Assembly (NCBI RefSeq): GCF_964355755.1
Contig: NC_092670.1
Coordinates: 4,799,001-4,863,000, forward strand
From: Antedon mediterranea
Lineage: Eukaryota > Echinodermata > Crinoidea > Comatulida > Antedonidae
DNA length: 64,000 bases
Direction of reading: 5' to 3'
The translations under genes were made by a program, and so were the position numbers. Shown one piece after another: positions 33,831 through 45,100 of this stretch. Every line of letters starts with the position of its first letter. Positions within the stretch are counted from its first letter, which is position 1. A model generated the notes under the pieces. The model was not told the DNA's origin. It made no database searches and worked only from the letters and a program-made list of their open reading frames with translations.

Positions 33831-34189
33831 GAAAATAAAATCTGACTGATGCTAGCGAGTTGCTGTAACATCAATGATACATGTCCAGTTTGTTATACTA
33901 TGTATAGTCAATCTGATCTATTTGATAGGGACACCTGTTTTTATAAATATGTCGCCTAGTCTTTTAAGTTTAATTTATTAGTACGGTAACCTTGTGTAAA
34001 ATACCAATTCTCCTTAAAAAGTAGACTTAAAGGAGGCAGTACCAAACCCATCCATCAACTGTCACTTGTTGAGGTCACTATAGTGTAGGTATAATTATCT
34101 ATTGATATTCAATGTCCTTGTAGTGGAGTCCGGGTTACTCCAGATGGTATTGTGTATAAACTATAATTTAGTTTCCCAAATTTGCTTTT
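33831..34189 (-). repeat. Split direct repeat B, copy 1
   Basis: About 359 bases, starting GAAAATAAAATCTGACTGAT and ending at the shared junction GCTTTTATA with repeat A. Matches 39646-40004 throughout. Confidence 0.93.
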
Positions 34190-34564
34190 ATACACAACAC
34201 CATATAAGTACAGTAATACATCGGTTAACATTTATTATATATTTAATACCAGCCACTGCCGTGGTACCTTACTCTCAATAACAAAATACCTTAGTAATTA
34301 TTGCTTATTTATGTATTATATATTTATGCTACTACTTCGATCTACACACCTTAAATAATTTAATTCTTAATTGTTATTTGGCTATTTCGGGGGCTACTCT
34401 TGTCATACTAGTTCGCTGTGTTACGGATCTTTTATGAGACCTGAGTAGGACCCAGGTGAATTCCACTGAGTGTCGGTAAATTATTAGTACCGAGTAGGCC
34501 TACGTGGAATATAATATTTTATTGGGGGCGAGATAATTGTCAAGAATTATACCAGCCCAATTGA
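34187..34564 (-). repeat. Split direct repeat A, copy 2
   Basis: Directly joined to B copy 1 (three-base overlap TTT/TTA at the junction). Borders the internal region on the recombinase side. Confidence 0.93.
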
Positions 34565-34840
34565 GCGAATAGCATGAGAGAAAGCCCCCAAGAAATAAAC
34601 CAAAGTGTATATTAATAAAAGTAGTTTAAATTGTATAAGAACAGGCTCTAAAAAGAATAAGGTAGGCCTATTAAAAGACTATTTACATAGTTTTTAAAAA
34701 TGATATTACATTTAATTCTTGGTAAACATACTATACCAAGAAGAATAAAAAGAAACCTTAAAATCATAAATATACTGCTCTTGTAAAAAAAAAATAAAAA
34801 TATTAGGAAACAGGACATTCGATCCCTACGATGATGATCA

Positions 34841-34966
34841 TCTAGACTTGTCCCGGGGTTGAGCCCGACGGGACAAGTGGTTGTGTTAGTTATAGGTGCT
34901 GTTGATCTCTCAAAATTATCCAGGGGATGAGCCCGGCTGGATTTAATCCCGGGGATGAGCCCGGCG

Positions 34967-35031
<65 letters not shown>

Positions 35032-35200
35032 AGAGAGAGATCGTAGCGTAGCTAAACTCATGAAATTCATCTAGACTTGTCCCGGGGGATGAGCCCGACG
35101 GGACAAGTGGTTGTGTTAGTTATAGGTGCTGTTGATCTCTCAAAATTATCCAGGGGATGAGCCCGGCTGGATTTAATCCCGGGGATGAGCCCGGCGGGAT

Positions 35201-35253
<53 letters not shown>

Positions 35254-35430
35254 AGAGAGAGAGATCGTAGCGTAGCTAAACTCATGAAAATCATCTAGAC
35301 TTGTCCCGGGGGATGAGCCCGACGGGACAAGTGGTTGTGTTAGTTATAGGTGCTGTTGATCTCTCAAAATTATCCAGGGGATGAGCCCGGCTGGATTTAA
35401 TCCCGGGGATGAGCCCGGCGGGATTATTAT

Positions 35431-35466
<36 letters not shown>

Positions 35467-35470
35467 AGAC
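34841..35470 (-). repeat. Three-unit array of covarying hairpins with poly(A) tracts
   Basis: Units start at 34841, 35070 and 35294 (TCTAGACTTGTCCC). Each holds three hairpins. On the plus strand the outer stems are CTTGTCCCG/CGGGACAAG, ATCCAG/CTGGAT and AATCCCG/CGGGATT. All three enclose the same core GGG-ATGAG-CCC followed by a two-base GA or GG bulge. A T run ends each unit (62, 50 and 33 bases), then GAGAGAGATCGTAGCGTAG. In element sense these are poly(A) tracts. The array sits in the 3' noncoding part of the retroelement, between the recombinase stop and repeat A. Confidence 0.9.
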
Positions 35471-35592
35471 AGATCGTAGCGTAGACTAACTCCTTAAATT
35501 GTACTTGTAGAATACGTTTAATTTATTGTAGATTCCCTAGGATGAAGTCGAGCTTGCGGTAATTGCAAGGCTTGGTAATTTACTGTACAGTA

Positions 35593-36531
35593 TTACAATT
35601 TACACATATTTGCTTGAGCGTCTTTTAAAACCTTCCGATTCGTTCGGATGTATCTAATATAACAGTTAGAGGACCATCTACCCAGGGTTTGTACTACATG
35701 GTCTTCTACACCTGCTGCAGTAGCAGATGTTGCAGCCCCTATCCTAAATGAATGACCTGAAAAATTGCGGTTATCTATCCCACTTCTGGTTAAAACTTCC
35801 CTTAAAAGCATTAGAAATTGTTCCCTTGATAACGGATCGTGTGTTGATTCGTTCTCGACGAACAACGGGGCTGAATAGGGTGCACCGTTACACAATCTAA
35901 GGGCAATGTATTTAGACATATTATGGACGGGATATAAATTTTTGTTCTCAAAGATTGTTATATCGATTCCCAATCTAAAGGGGTCCGTTTTGGATGCCCT
36001 CAGATGTAAAACATATAATTGGCAATCTGGGCTAAAGGTAATATCGCTAATTCTTAAGTAATCGTTACAGGAAGTCTTTCGTTTACATGTGAACTCACCA
36101 CATCTTAAAAAACCATAAAACGCTAACTTGAACACACACTGAATCATAAGGTCCATAAACGGGGAAAACACACCCCGCAAAAGTACGTTACTCATTTTTG
36201 TTAGTACATCTGCAGTAATCGGTAAACGTTTTTGTTGATTATTGTTCTGTGATTTTTTAATTCCGCGAAGTATGTATTGTAGTCTCTCTGTTCCCAATGT
36301 GATATCTTGATGACCCGCTTTGATATAATGAAAGCGAATTCCTGACAGGTAGAGTTTGATTGTATGGAGTTTTAGGCTCAGTACTTTCTGACAGTGAGTT
36401 ACAAAATAAATGAGGTGTCCCTCAACAATTGGCGGAAGTCCTGATTTCGGCAGAATCATACCTGACATAATAAGAAAATTCAAAAAACGTTGAACCGCTG
36501 TATGATACACATTTTCTTTTTGTAGAATCAC
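35593..36531 (-). CDS. Tyrosine recombinase of the retroelement
   Basis: About 312 residues. The N-terminal half is helical and SAM-like (AVQRFLNFLIMSG, HTIKLYLSGIRFHY); the C-terminal catalytic domain has the family's residues: Arg in FLRCGEFT, His-x-x-Arg in GHSFRIGAAT, and a Tyr nucleophile in NCYIRYIRT. It integrates circular element DNA by strand exchange, leaving no target duplication. The true N-terminus probably lies upstream in another frame (ELKQQVEQLWNAAICDSTK), with the change at an A-rich run near 36520. The domain itself is uninterrupted. It lies downstream of the RT gene on the same strand. Confidence 0.88.
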   Translation of the reverse strand: MILQKENVYHTAVQRFLNFLIMSGMILPKSGLPPIVEGHLIYFVTHCQKVLSLKLHTIKLYLSGIRFHYIKAGHQDITLGTERLQYILRGIKKSQNNNQQKRLPITADVLTKMSNVLLRGVFSPFMDLMIQCVFKLAFYGFLRCGEFTCKRKTSCNDYLRISDITFSPDCQLYVLHLRASKTDPFRLGIDITIFENKNLYPVHNMSKYIALRLCNGAPYSAPLFVENESTHDPLSREQFLMLLREVLTRSGIDNRNFSGHSFRIGAATSATAAGVEDHVVQTLGRWSSNCYIRYIRTNRKVLKDAQANMCKL

Positions 36532-36567
36532 AAATAGCTGCGTTCCAGAGTTGTTCGACTTGCTGTT

Positions 36568-38170
36568 TTAATTCATCAGAAGCTCGGAATGATGTAGACA
36601 GCTCGTTGGTAGAAGATTCGCCTCGGGTGCCAATATTCGGAACTTCTCCATCTGGTAACGAGAAATTGAATCTGCTATTACATTATCTTTACCAGCAATG
36701 TGTTTTGCATAGACATAATAACAGTGTGTAGCTGAATGATACAGTAGGTTAATCTCCTCATCAGTTTCATAATTTCGGGTGTTTTTGATCTACCCTTAGT
36801 AATAATTTCAACGGTCGCCATATTGTCACAATAAAACAGAATTCTCTTCCTACTCCATATATGGCCCCATAACACGCAGCTCATAACAATAGGATAGAGT
36901 TCAAAAAAGGCCATGGACGTTTTGTCGGTGACGCAGTCTTTGGGGAATTCCCCCTGGAACCATTCGTTATCATAAATTCCCCCAAATGCAGTACGTGTTG
37001 CATCGGTAAAAAGTTTAAGATCACTTGCTGTTGTTATGTCGTCATTCATGAAAAAAGAAATACCGTTCCATCCCTTTAAGAAACGTGACCACATCGCTAG
37101 AACAGACCGACATTCATGACTAATGCGTATATGATGGTGTAGTTCTTTAACAGTAGTAGACAACCCGATAAGGTGTGATACAAAGGAACGCCCTGGATTG
37201 ATTACTCTACAAGCAAAGTTCAAGTGTCCAAGTAGGCTCAATAGTTCCCTTTTTGAACATGATTTGCGCCTACTGAATTGTTGTATAATCTGTTGGATTC
37301 TATTTACCTTATCCATCGGAAGTCTCGCTTCCATGTTAACTGAGTCCAGATAAATACCAAGATATTCTATTAAAGTAGTTGGTCCTTCGGTTTTCTTTTC
37401 CGATAATGGGATACCGAGTGTTGAAAACATGTTTAACAATACTTGTTTTGTACTATCCGCATTTGTCTGTGGCGATTCAATGACCAGAAAATCATCCAAA
37501 AGGTGAAGAATATTTTTTATTTTAAATACGTTCGTTGCGATCCAACAAACAGTTTCCGATAAGGTGTCGAATATCTTTGGGCTTGAACGACAGCCAAACA
37601 CTAATTGTTTAAAAAAGTAATATTTATTGTCCCATTTGATACCGTGGTAACTTCTTAAGCTAGGATGAATCGGTATAATTTTGAAGGCGTCCGTAATATC
37701 AGTCTTAATCAATAACGCGCCTTGCCCTTGTTGTTTTATTATTTTTATCGCGTCATCTATTGATACGTATTGAAGGGAAAATGCGTCTTTGTCTATAAGT
37801 TCGTTTAGACTCGGGTTGTTTAAGTCATCATGAGGTGCTGATAGGTCCACAATAAGTCGTTTTTGTGCGAGTATCTACCTTCAGCGATACCAATCGGATT
37901 TATACGATACTGATTATATGGATTACTATTATATGGGCCAATCAAATAACCCTTGCTCACCTCGGTTGTGATTAGTTCCGTAACGATTTCGGGTTGTCGC
38001 AGTGCGGATCTCAAGTTCTTACATTCAATTGATTGTTTGGGCAGGCTTTTGATGCCTGTGTAGAAACCATGGGAAAGTCCGTTGATTAAATACTCTTTGG
38101 TGTTTGTGTTTGGAAAAGTTTCGAGCATTAGTGTTAGTTCCGTAATGTTAATGGGTGTTGTAACAGACAA
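36568..38170 (-). pseudogene. Reverse transcriptase-RNase H of the retroelement, frameshifted
   Basis: The main frame (36678-37850) holds RT motifs LIKTDITDAFK, QLVFGCRSSPKIF and the active site HLLDDFL. It continues into an RNase H-like domain with LFTDATRTAFGG, FFELYPIVM and YCDNMATVEII. The upstream part (37820-38170; FPNTNTKEYLINGLSHGFYT, YRINPIGIAEG) is in another frame, with the change at an A5 run near 37860. The last RNase H block (YAKHIAGKDNVIADSISRY) is in a third frame, with the change near 36740-36760. Order and motifs match DIRS-order elements. Confidence 0.88.
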
Positions 38171-38211
38171 GTTAAAGTTAGCGGTGTCATGTTTCAGTCT
38201 GCTCTGGCCCC

Positions 38212-39488
38212 TTAAGGGTGGGGCCGTTGTCCGTTTTTTGAGGCACTGAGCCTACACAAATGTTTTGCATGGTCTCCTTTACAGTCTAGGCAAACATGTA
38301 GATTATTACATCTTGGCCTGAGACAGCCCCTGTTCCCATTGAAGTTATTGCAAATTTCTACGCCGTTGTGGAATACGCGCTTCCTGCCGTATAAGTCACT
38401 GGCGTAGCTATTTGGAGCAGCACTTTTCGCCTGAAATATATTCACCTCAGAGCAGAACGCCGTTGAATGCAAGGTGCTGTTGCATTTTGAACAAGTATTG
38501 GGACGACTGTTCGCGAATATGTTGCAAAACAGTGTGTTGTTTCTCACGGACCAATCGACCAAAATATTGTTATAGCGCAAATGTGCTGCTGCTGTTAAAC
38601 TGAACTGTTTGTGGTATTTGTAAAATCCCTTACCGGGATATCTTGACGCCATATCTACAATGTCCCTCTCATATTGGTCTAACTCCTTTCTACGTTGCGG
38701 ATAAGCTCCGCACAATATATTTTTATAAATGCCAAAGGCATATATGAACTCCCCGATATTTAGGCTTTTGTTTAACCTTATATCTTTAGTGTGGGCATTT
38801 GCACCATCCTTGTTGTTGGATTCGATGGATAGACCAGAGTAATACAGAATCATTATTGATGCTAAATTAACATCCCTACCTGAAATGATCTGTTGCCGGA
38901 TTGCCGGAGAGATTGTTTCCACTAATGGTAGAGATTCGGCGGAATATCCAAATCTTGTTTTTTTTAAACATCCTTGAGGTATTGTTGTTCGCAGGAGCGT
39001 TATATGCTTGGAGGGCCGTGTCGACAGTGTAAGTTCCTTGCGTGTCGTCTTCTATAGCGACGACATTTGTTGTAAAGTTTGCATTAATAGGCGTGCCACT
39101 GGTAGGCGGTGGTACTGGATTCGTGGCACTAGTATGCCCTAGGTCAATTACCCTTTGAGTTAAGTTAGAAAACATTTTCCTGCAGATTTTTAACTGTTGA
39201 AGAAAGCTTCGATACCAACTCCGTTAGTTCCCGATTGTTTCTGTTGTTTGTTTGTTGTTGTTGTTCCTCAGCGGGTTCAATACTTTCAGCCGGAACTGGT
39301 GATGACACCTCAAAGCCAGTATTTGACTCCGTCAAAAGGCGAATCAGTGCCATTTTTTTAGCATTTTGTGTGAATGATATACCTCGCTTAACAAGTTCAC
39401 TCTTTAATTTTGCGATTGTCCAGTTCTTGTGCGTGTCCCTTTCATACGGCGTAGTAGAACGCTTTGTAGTTGTCCTGGTAGGTGCCAT
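38212..39488 (-). pseudogene. Gag-like protein of the retroelement, frameshifted
   Basis: Three frame segments. 39165-39488 starts at ATG with a SAP-like helix pair (WTIAKLKSELVKRG) and a Gln-rich stretch. 38876-39175 is a Thr/Asn/Pro-rich linker. 38212-38922 carries the conserved core (SPAIRQQIISGRDVNLAS, preceded in another frame by YSAESLPLVE) and ends in Cys/His-rich knuckles (CSKCNSTLHSTAFC, CNNFNGNRGC, CLDCKGDHAKHLC). Frame changes fall at an AAAATGTTTT context near 39170 and at an A8 run near 38960. Nucleic-acid binding and particle formation are expected roles. Confidence 0.8.
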
Positions 39489-39645
39489 TTTGTAATCAAT
39501 AAATTGAACGCCGAGTATAAAAAACGTAGTAAAATAGGCAACACAAAGAAAATGATAATCAATTAAATAAAATCCTATGTAAAATATGCGTCCAGAGTTA
39601 AATATAGTATATATCCTGTAGCAGAAGAAAGTAAATTAATGTGCA

Positions 39646-40004
39646 GAAAATAAAATCTGACTGATGCTAGCGAGTTGCTGTAACATCAATGATACATGTC
39701 CAGTTTGTTATACTATGTATAGTCAATCTGATCTATTTGATAGGGACACCTGTTTTTATAAATATGTCGCCTAGTCTTTTAAGTTTAATTTATTAGTACG
39801 GTAACCTTGTGTAAAATACCAATTCTCCTTAAAAAGTAGACTTAAAGGAGGCAGTACCAAACCCATCCATCAACTGTCACTTGTTGAGGTCACTATAGTG
39901 TAGGTATAATTATCTATTGATATTCAATGTCCTTGTAGTGGAGTCCGGGTTACTCCAGATGGTATTGTGTATAAACTATAATTTAGTTTCCCAAATTTGC
40001 TTTT
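39646..40004 (-). repeat. Split direct repeat B, copy 2
   Basis: Borders the internal region upstream of gag (element sense); no difference noted against B copy 1. Confidence 0.93.
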
Positions 40005-40366
40005 ATACACAACACCATATAAGTACAGTAATACATCGGTTAACATTTATTATATATTTAATACCAGCCACTGCCGTGGTACCTTACTCTCAATAACAAA
40101 ATACCTTAGTAATTATTGCTTATTTATGTATTATATATTTATGCTACTACTTCGATCTACACACCTTAAATAATTTAATTCTTAATTGTTATTTGGCTAT
40201 TTCGGGGGCTACTCTTGTCATACTAGTTCGCTGTGTTACGGATCTTTTATGAGACCTGAGTAGGACCCAGGTGAATTCCACTGAGTGTCGGTAAATTATT
40301 AGTACCGAGTAGGCCTACGTGGAATATAATATTTTATTGGGGGCGAGATAATTGTCAAGAATTATA
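40002..40366 (-). repeat. Split direct repeat A, copy 3
   Basis: Same junction with B copy 2 as at 34187, but lacking the last 13 bases (CCAGCCCAATTGA) and joined directly to B copy 3 at ATTATAAATCTG. Confidence 0.93.
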
Positions 40367-40719
40367 AATCTGACTGATGCTAGCGAGTTGCTGTAACATC
40401 AATGATACATGTCCAGTTTGTTATACTATGTATAGTCAATCTGATCTATTTGATAGGGACACCTGTTTTTATAAATATGTCGCCTAGTCTTTTAAGTTTA
40501 ATTTATTAGTACGGTAACCTTGTGTAAAATACCAATTCTCCTTAAAAAGTAGACTTAAAGGAGGCAGTACCAAACCCATCCATCAACTGTCACTTGTTGA
40601 GGTCACTATAGTGTAGGTATAATTATCTATTGATATTCAATGTCCTTGTAGTGGAGTCCGGGTTACTCCAGATGGTATTGTGTATAAACTATAATTTAGT
40701 TTCCCAAATTTGCTTTTAT
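40366..40719 (-). repeat. Split direct repeat B, copy 3
   Basis: About 354 bases ending at TTGCTTTTAT, where similarity to the other B copies stops. With A copy 3 it forms an additional A-B unit outside the minimal element. Confidence 0.93.
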
Positions 40720-42077
40720 TCAACAGTATGTAGGCCACTTGCACAAGTACAATAATATATAATTGATACATACATTTTAAATTTGAGTATAGTAACAGCA
40801 AGATAATTACTTCGCTTTTTATATGCAAACAAATCTTACTTTAAGCATTTAATAAGCAAGTTACAATCATTTGAAAACGCCCTATTTCTAAGAGAACATA
40901 AAGACTTTGGCATTGCATTAGTATTTCCGATTCCAAGGAAATTATCTACAAAATTGTGTGTACCTTTTTAATGTTCTTCAAACCAGGGAAGAGTCACTCT
41001 TCCCTGTTCAAACTGTGAAATATCCATTTATAGGTAAGTTATTGGTATAATATAAACAATATATTGTTTCGTTCAATAGCAGGTAAATATTTACCTAGAA
41101 TTCATTGCAAATAATGCTTTTTTTGCTACGCAACAGTTACTGTAGTTTATAGTTAACCCCAAGACACTTAAACAAATCAATCCACAGTATTGGACTTTTC
41201 TTTCCTACTTTCCTTCCTTACTGTAGCCTAAGGAAGGGTAATCGACTTGCATTTGGTTATATACTGTAGCCTAAATTTGATTTTATTATTTAAGTCAATG
41301 AATATGTTATGGTTTCACATTAATTTTCGTTTAATTAGTCTACTAGTAGTTTTTTACTTTTACGATATGATTAATCCTTAATTCAGCTTTAGTGCTTTAA
41401 ACATTACATAGGCGTAATATATAATGACAACAAGCACACAATTTTTTTTAATTGAATTATAATTCAAACTTCTGCCAACCAAATGATGATATAACTATTT
41501 AAGATGAATTGTTCATATATATATCTTATAAAATATTTATTTTTAACTTTAATGTCCGGTGTTCTTCTTGCACATCAAAATCATAAAATAAACGCTAGTC
41601 CTTATATACATTTTAAAAACTAATTGTAATGAACAAAACTAAAAATCTGCAGCAGATACAAAAGACATTATACATTTCTTAAGCTTAATTCATTTTTACA
41701 AAAGTACGTCAGTATTCCAAATGTTGTAGTTAAAATAATGTACAATTTGAAAATTCAATTAGGCCTCTATTATTTTCCTTTATTTTGTGAGGTGTTTTAA
41801 ACGACCCGCATCCCCTCCCCCACCCCCACCCAACACACGACGTCTACCTCTAAACAACCTCCCAATATATAGGCCTATCTAAACAGAAGGAATGATTGTT
41901 ATAACGTACCGTATTTGTCAGGTAAACGATAGCATTAACTTTTGTAATTGTATGTTTGATCTTTTAAAGTAAATGTTTAGAAAATTAGGGTATCTTTTAA
42001 AGTAAATGTTTAGAAAATTAGGGTATCAATTACAGACAGGTACATATATATGTACATGTACGGCTATTATTTTTACA
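40720..42077. other. Intergenic between the retroelement and the GTPase gene
   Basis: No gene seen. Includes a 23-base hairpin (40984-41006, arms CAGGGAAGAGT, one-base loop) and two tandem 38-base units at about 41958-42027 (ATCTTTTAAAGTAAATGTTT). Confidence 0.6.
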
Positions 42078-42083
42078 TTTATT
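42078..42083 (-). terminator. Candidate poly(A) signal of the GTPase gene
   Basis: AATAAA on the minus strand, about 97 bases beyond the stop codon. One of few candidates close by. Confidence 0.45.
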
Positions 42084-42179
42084 TGCATTTTTCCGATAAT
42101 TCCGATTTGTATGAAACTTTAAAGCCCAGACTAAAATTAATTTACAATTGTAAAACAGAAATGTGTAAGGTTTGATTCA

Positions 42180-45100
42180 TTATAGACAGTATATGTTTTC
42201 CATATCTTTCTTGACATCTTCTAACGTAATTGTCTTCCATCCATCTGGAATATCTGCCATCTCAGCCGTATAGTATTCAGCAAGTTCACGATTATATGTT
42301 GTCATAAACCATTTCCAGAACATTTCGGACTCACCTGCCATTGGTTCAATTTTCCACGATTTGTAACGGGCATTCACACTCGAATACTTCTGGTAATGAA
42401 CATATTTATCTTTAGTATCAGCATTCTTGAATCGCGAATCCTCAGACATTACTAATGTTGTGCATACGTCTGTGACAAGTTTTCTAGGTTCCTTGCTATT
42501 GTGATATCCAGAAACTCCTTGTGGTCTGTGACAACCGGCACGATGGTTATCATGTTTGTCATGAAAATCACATAGTGCCTTACAGAATATACACACTTCT
42601 TGGCAACATAGCAGATCAAATGTAAAAAAATCCCGACATTCGTCCCGTATGCTATCAAATAAGCTGTCCTCATAAGCATTCATTATGCTATCTTCAACTG
42701 ATTCTAGTTCAATTAAAAGTTTGTCTTTGAGCTTGTTCAAATCCATAGTTTTTTCCTCATTCAAAAAGGTGGTGTTTTTCCGTAAGGGTAATTCATTATC
42801 GATATTTTCGAGAAAGGTTGGCCACCAAGATTTCATTGTAATAGTACCATCCTTACATACATCATTTATAACTTCTTTGAGCCCAGTAAACATTTCTAGA
42901 GCTTTAGCACGATATGTTTTCTCCAATAAACATAGACCTGTTCTTTTTACCAAGCATTCTTTCTTTATTTGTTCAGATGTGAAGTTTTTTATGCATTGTA
43001 CTGGGTCCCTCAAATAATCTTTAAAAGAAATAAAATTGCCTTTATCTGCTATCTCAATTAGCATATGTGCATGGAGAGACATCTTACTATAAAACATTTT
43101 ACTTCGAGAAAGTCCTTCTATATGCGCGATTACTTTCATCTTGCATTTGTTGGGAAGAGATTTCTCAATAGCAGTTTTAATCTCTCGAGATATAGCCGAC
43201 GCCCTCGTATCATGAATGTGCAAATCTGTACAATCTTCTTTAAACATTTTCCACAACCTATCATGTTGTTCTTCCATGTAACATTTTGGGTCATTTTTTA
43301 GTTTGTATTTTGTTTGCATTTTCTGCAAATCAGGTTTAAGTAATTTCATGAAATTACACACGGTCAGCCGAATAATTGCTTTCTTAGTTAGGCCTAAAGG
43401 AACCTCTAACTCTTCAAGACTTTTTGATAGTGAGCTAACCATATCATGTCCTAGACTTTGAGTGTAATTTATTCCATTTTTTGTGTGCTTTGAAATTTGT
43501 GTTTGAAGCTCTTCCAGAATTTTGTTTTTTCTGATATTAAGATCATGTAAATGCGCCTTATAGCTTCGTTGTTTTGGGCCACGACTTTGTGAAAAATCTA
43601 AATCGCCTTTTACTATTTCAGTTCTTGAAAAGTCAGATTTCCATGCATCCAAAACATTTGGTTTAGAATGTTCTAAGAAAACTTGTTCAGTGATAGTTTG
43701 AAAAGATTGTTCTATGTCCATACCATCGTCCTCAAATTGTATGTCGGATATCCATTTGTTCCAATTTTTATTGAAATTATCTTTCAGTGTTTCGGGAGGA
43801 AGATCCTTATTTCGATACAAGTCAGCTAGTTGTTTAGCTTTTTTAAATATCTCCTTTTCATGTTCTTTAATTCTAGCATCAATTTGAATTCTTCTGGATT
43901 TTGTAGCCGTAATAGATGTAAAAGCACTGTTATGCTCCGTTTTAATTTCTGTACAAAGAGCTTCCCGTTGTGAGTCCATCCTACCTTTCCATTGACATGC
44001 ATTTCTCTCTTTATCAAAATACGATTCCATTTCTTTTTTAAATGTACTGATATCTTCATCTAGTTTTTTAAGGTAAGAGTCATTTACCGTTTTCCCATCT
44101 TCCTTTACCTTTTCATCTGCTAATTTCTCACATTCGAGTTGAAGATTATGGTTATATGTCATTGCTTTTCTTCTGAATGTACGAGCGTGCTTTACAAATT
44201 CTGTATTCAAAGCATTAAAAGCTTGTATCTCAAGGGAGTTTTTGAAACTGAATACAAAATTTTGACCTAATATCGCTTTCCAAAGATCGGACAACCTTTT
44301 TTTTAATTCGTGTACAGTTTTAGGCGTAGCTTTCTGTACGAATTCTATGACTTGTTTCTTAACTTCAAGAATACTCTTACTGTAACCTGGATTTGGAGGT
44401 GCAACCGGTGGATCTCCTTGCCAAAGGCCGGAAACATTCACTACGTGTTTATTTTCTTGAAAGTTAATAACATCAGAAAACGATTTGTATTTGCCACTGC
44501 AATTCTCTTCTTCGGCTACAGCTTGTGTGACTTTATCCAGTTTTTCTCGCATATTTCTTGTTTGAACATGCAAATCAGAATCGTTAACGTTTGAGACATT
44601 TTGATGTACAAATATACAGCTTGGTTTGATATCAACAATGTCCATTTTTATAAAAGCATGCATAGCTATTTGAAGTGTATCGTTCACATCCGTCGGATTT
44701 TCTCCCATAATATTTATTATAGTAAGATCACCTAAACCAATCACAAGCGTGGCTAGTTCATTGTCACGATTGTGTACTTCGTGGATGTTGGTAGATTGGA
44801 TGGACCGTAAACCCTCAGTGTCAACCACCAGAATATAGTCACATTCAGTTGTTTCTTTTAAACCTTTATCAAACGATACCAGCTGTGCGAATATACCTTT
44901 AGTACATCTGCCAGCGCTAACAGCAAATTGTAAACCGAACAAGGTATTTAAAAGGGTTGATTTTCCACTACTCTGTATGCCTAATACAGATAAAACAAAC
45001 AGCTTTTTATTTCCAATTTTCATTCTAAGAGAATCAAAAATTGCTTCAATCCAATTAAGAGGCAAGTGTCCTGCGTCACCATCGAATAGTTCGACCGGAT

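Larger units (their letters stand above)
33393..40719 (-). mobile_element. Ngaro/PAT-type tyrosine-recombinase retroelement with split direct repeats
   Basis: Minus-strand gag, RT-RNase H and tyrosine recombinase genes lie between direct repeats of two kinds. The plus-strand order is A (33393-33770), B (33831-34189), A (34187-34564), internal, B (39646-40004), A (40002-40366), B (40366-40719). Split direct repeats plus a tyrosine recombinase instead of a DDE integrase define the Ngaro/PAT side of the DIRS order. A minimal element would be B-internal-A-B-A; the additional A-B at the 5' side looks like a second, solo-type unit. The repeats are nearly identical, implying recent insertion, although the coding frames are broken. 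No methyltransferase or hydrolase ORF was seen. Confidence 0.85.

Noticed and set aside
34648-35294. Minus-strand frames with long poly-lysine
   Set aside because: They arise from poly(A) tracts of the hairpin array; not protein genes.
34841-35440. Hammerhead ribozyme, suggested by GATGAG followed by a CCC/GGG stem
   Set aside because: The required CUGAUGA box and the GAAA box on the opposite side of stem II are not present.
33393-40719. LTR retrotransposon or retrovirus-like provirus
   Set aside because: The terminal repeats are split and interleaved and the integrating enzyme has the tyrosine-recombinase Arg, His-x-x-Arg and Tyr residues; no DDE integrase, protease or envelope gene was found.
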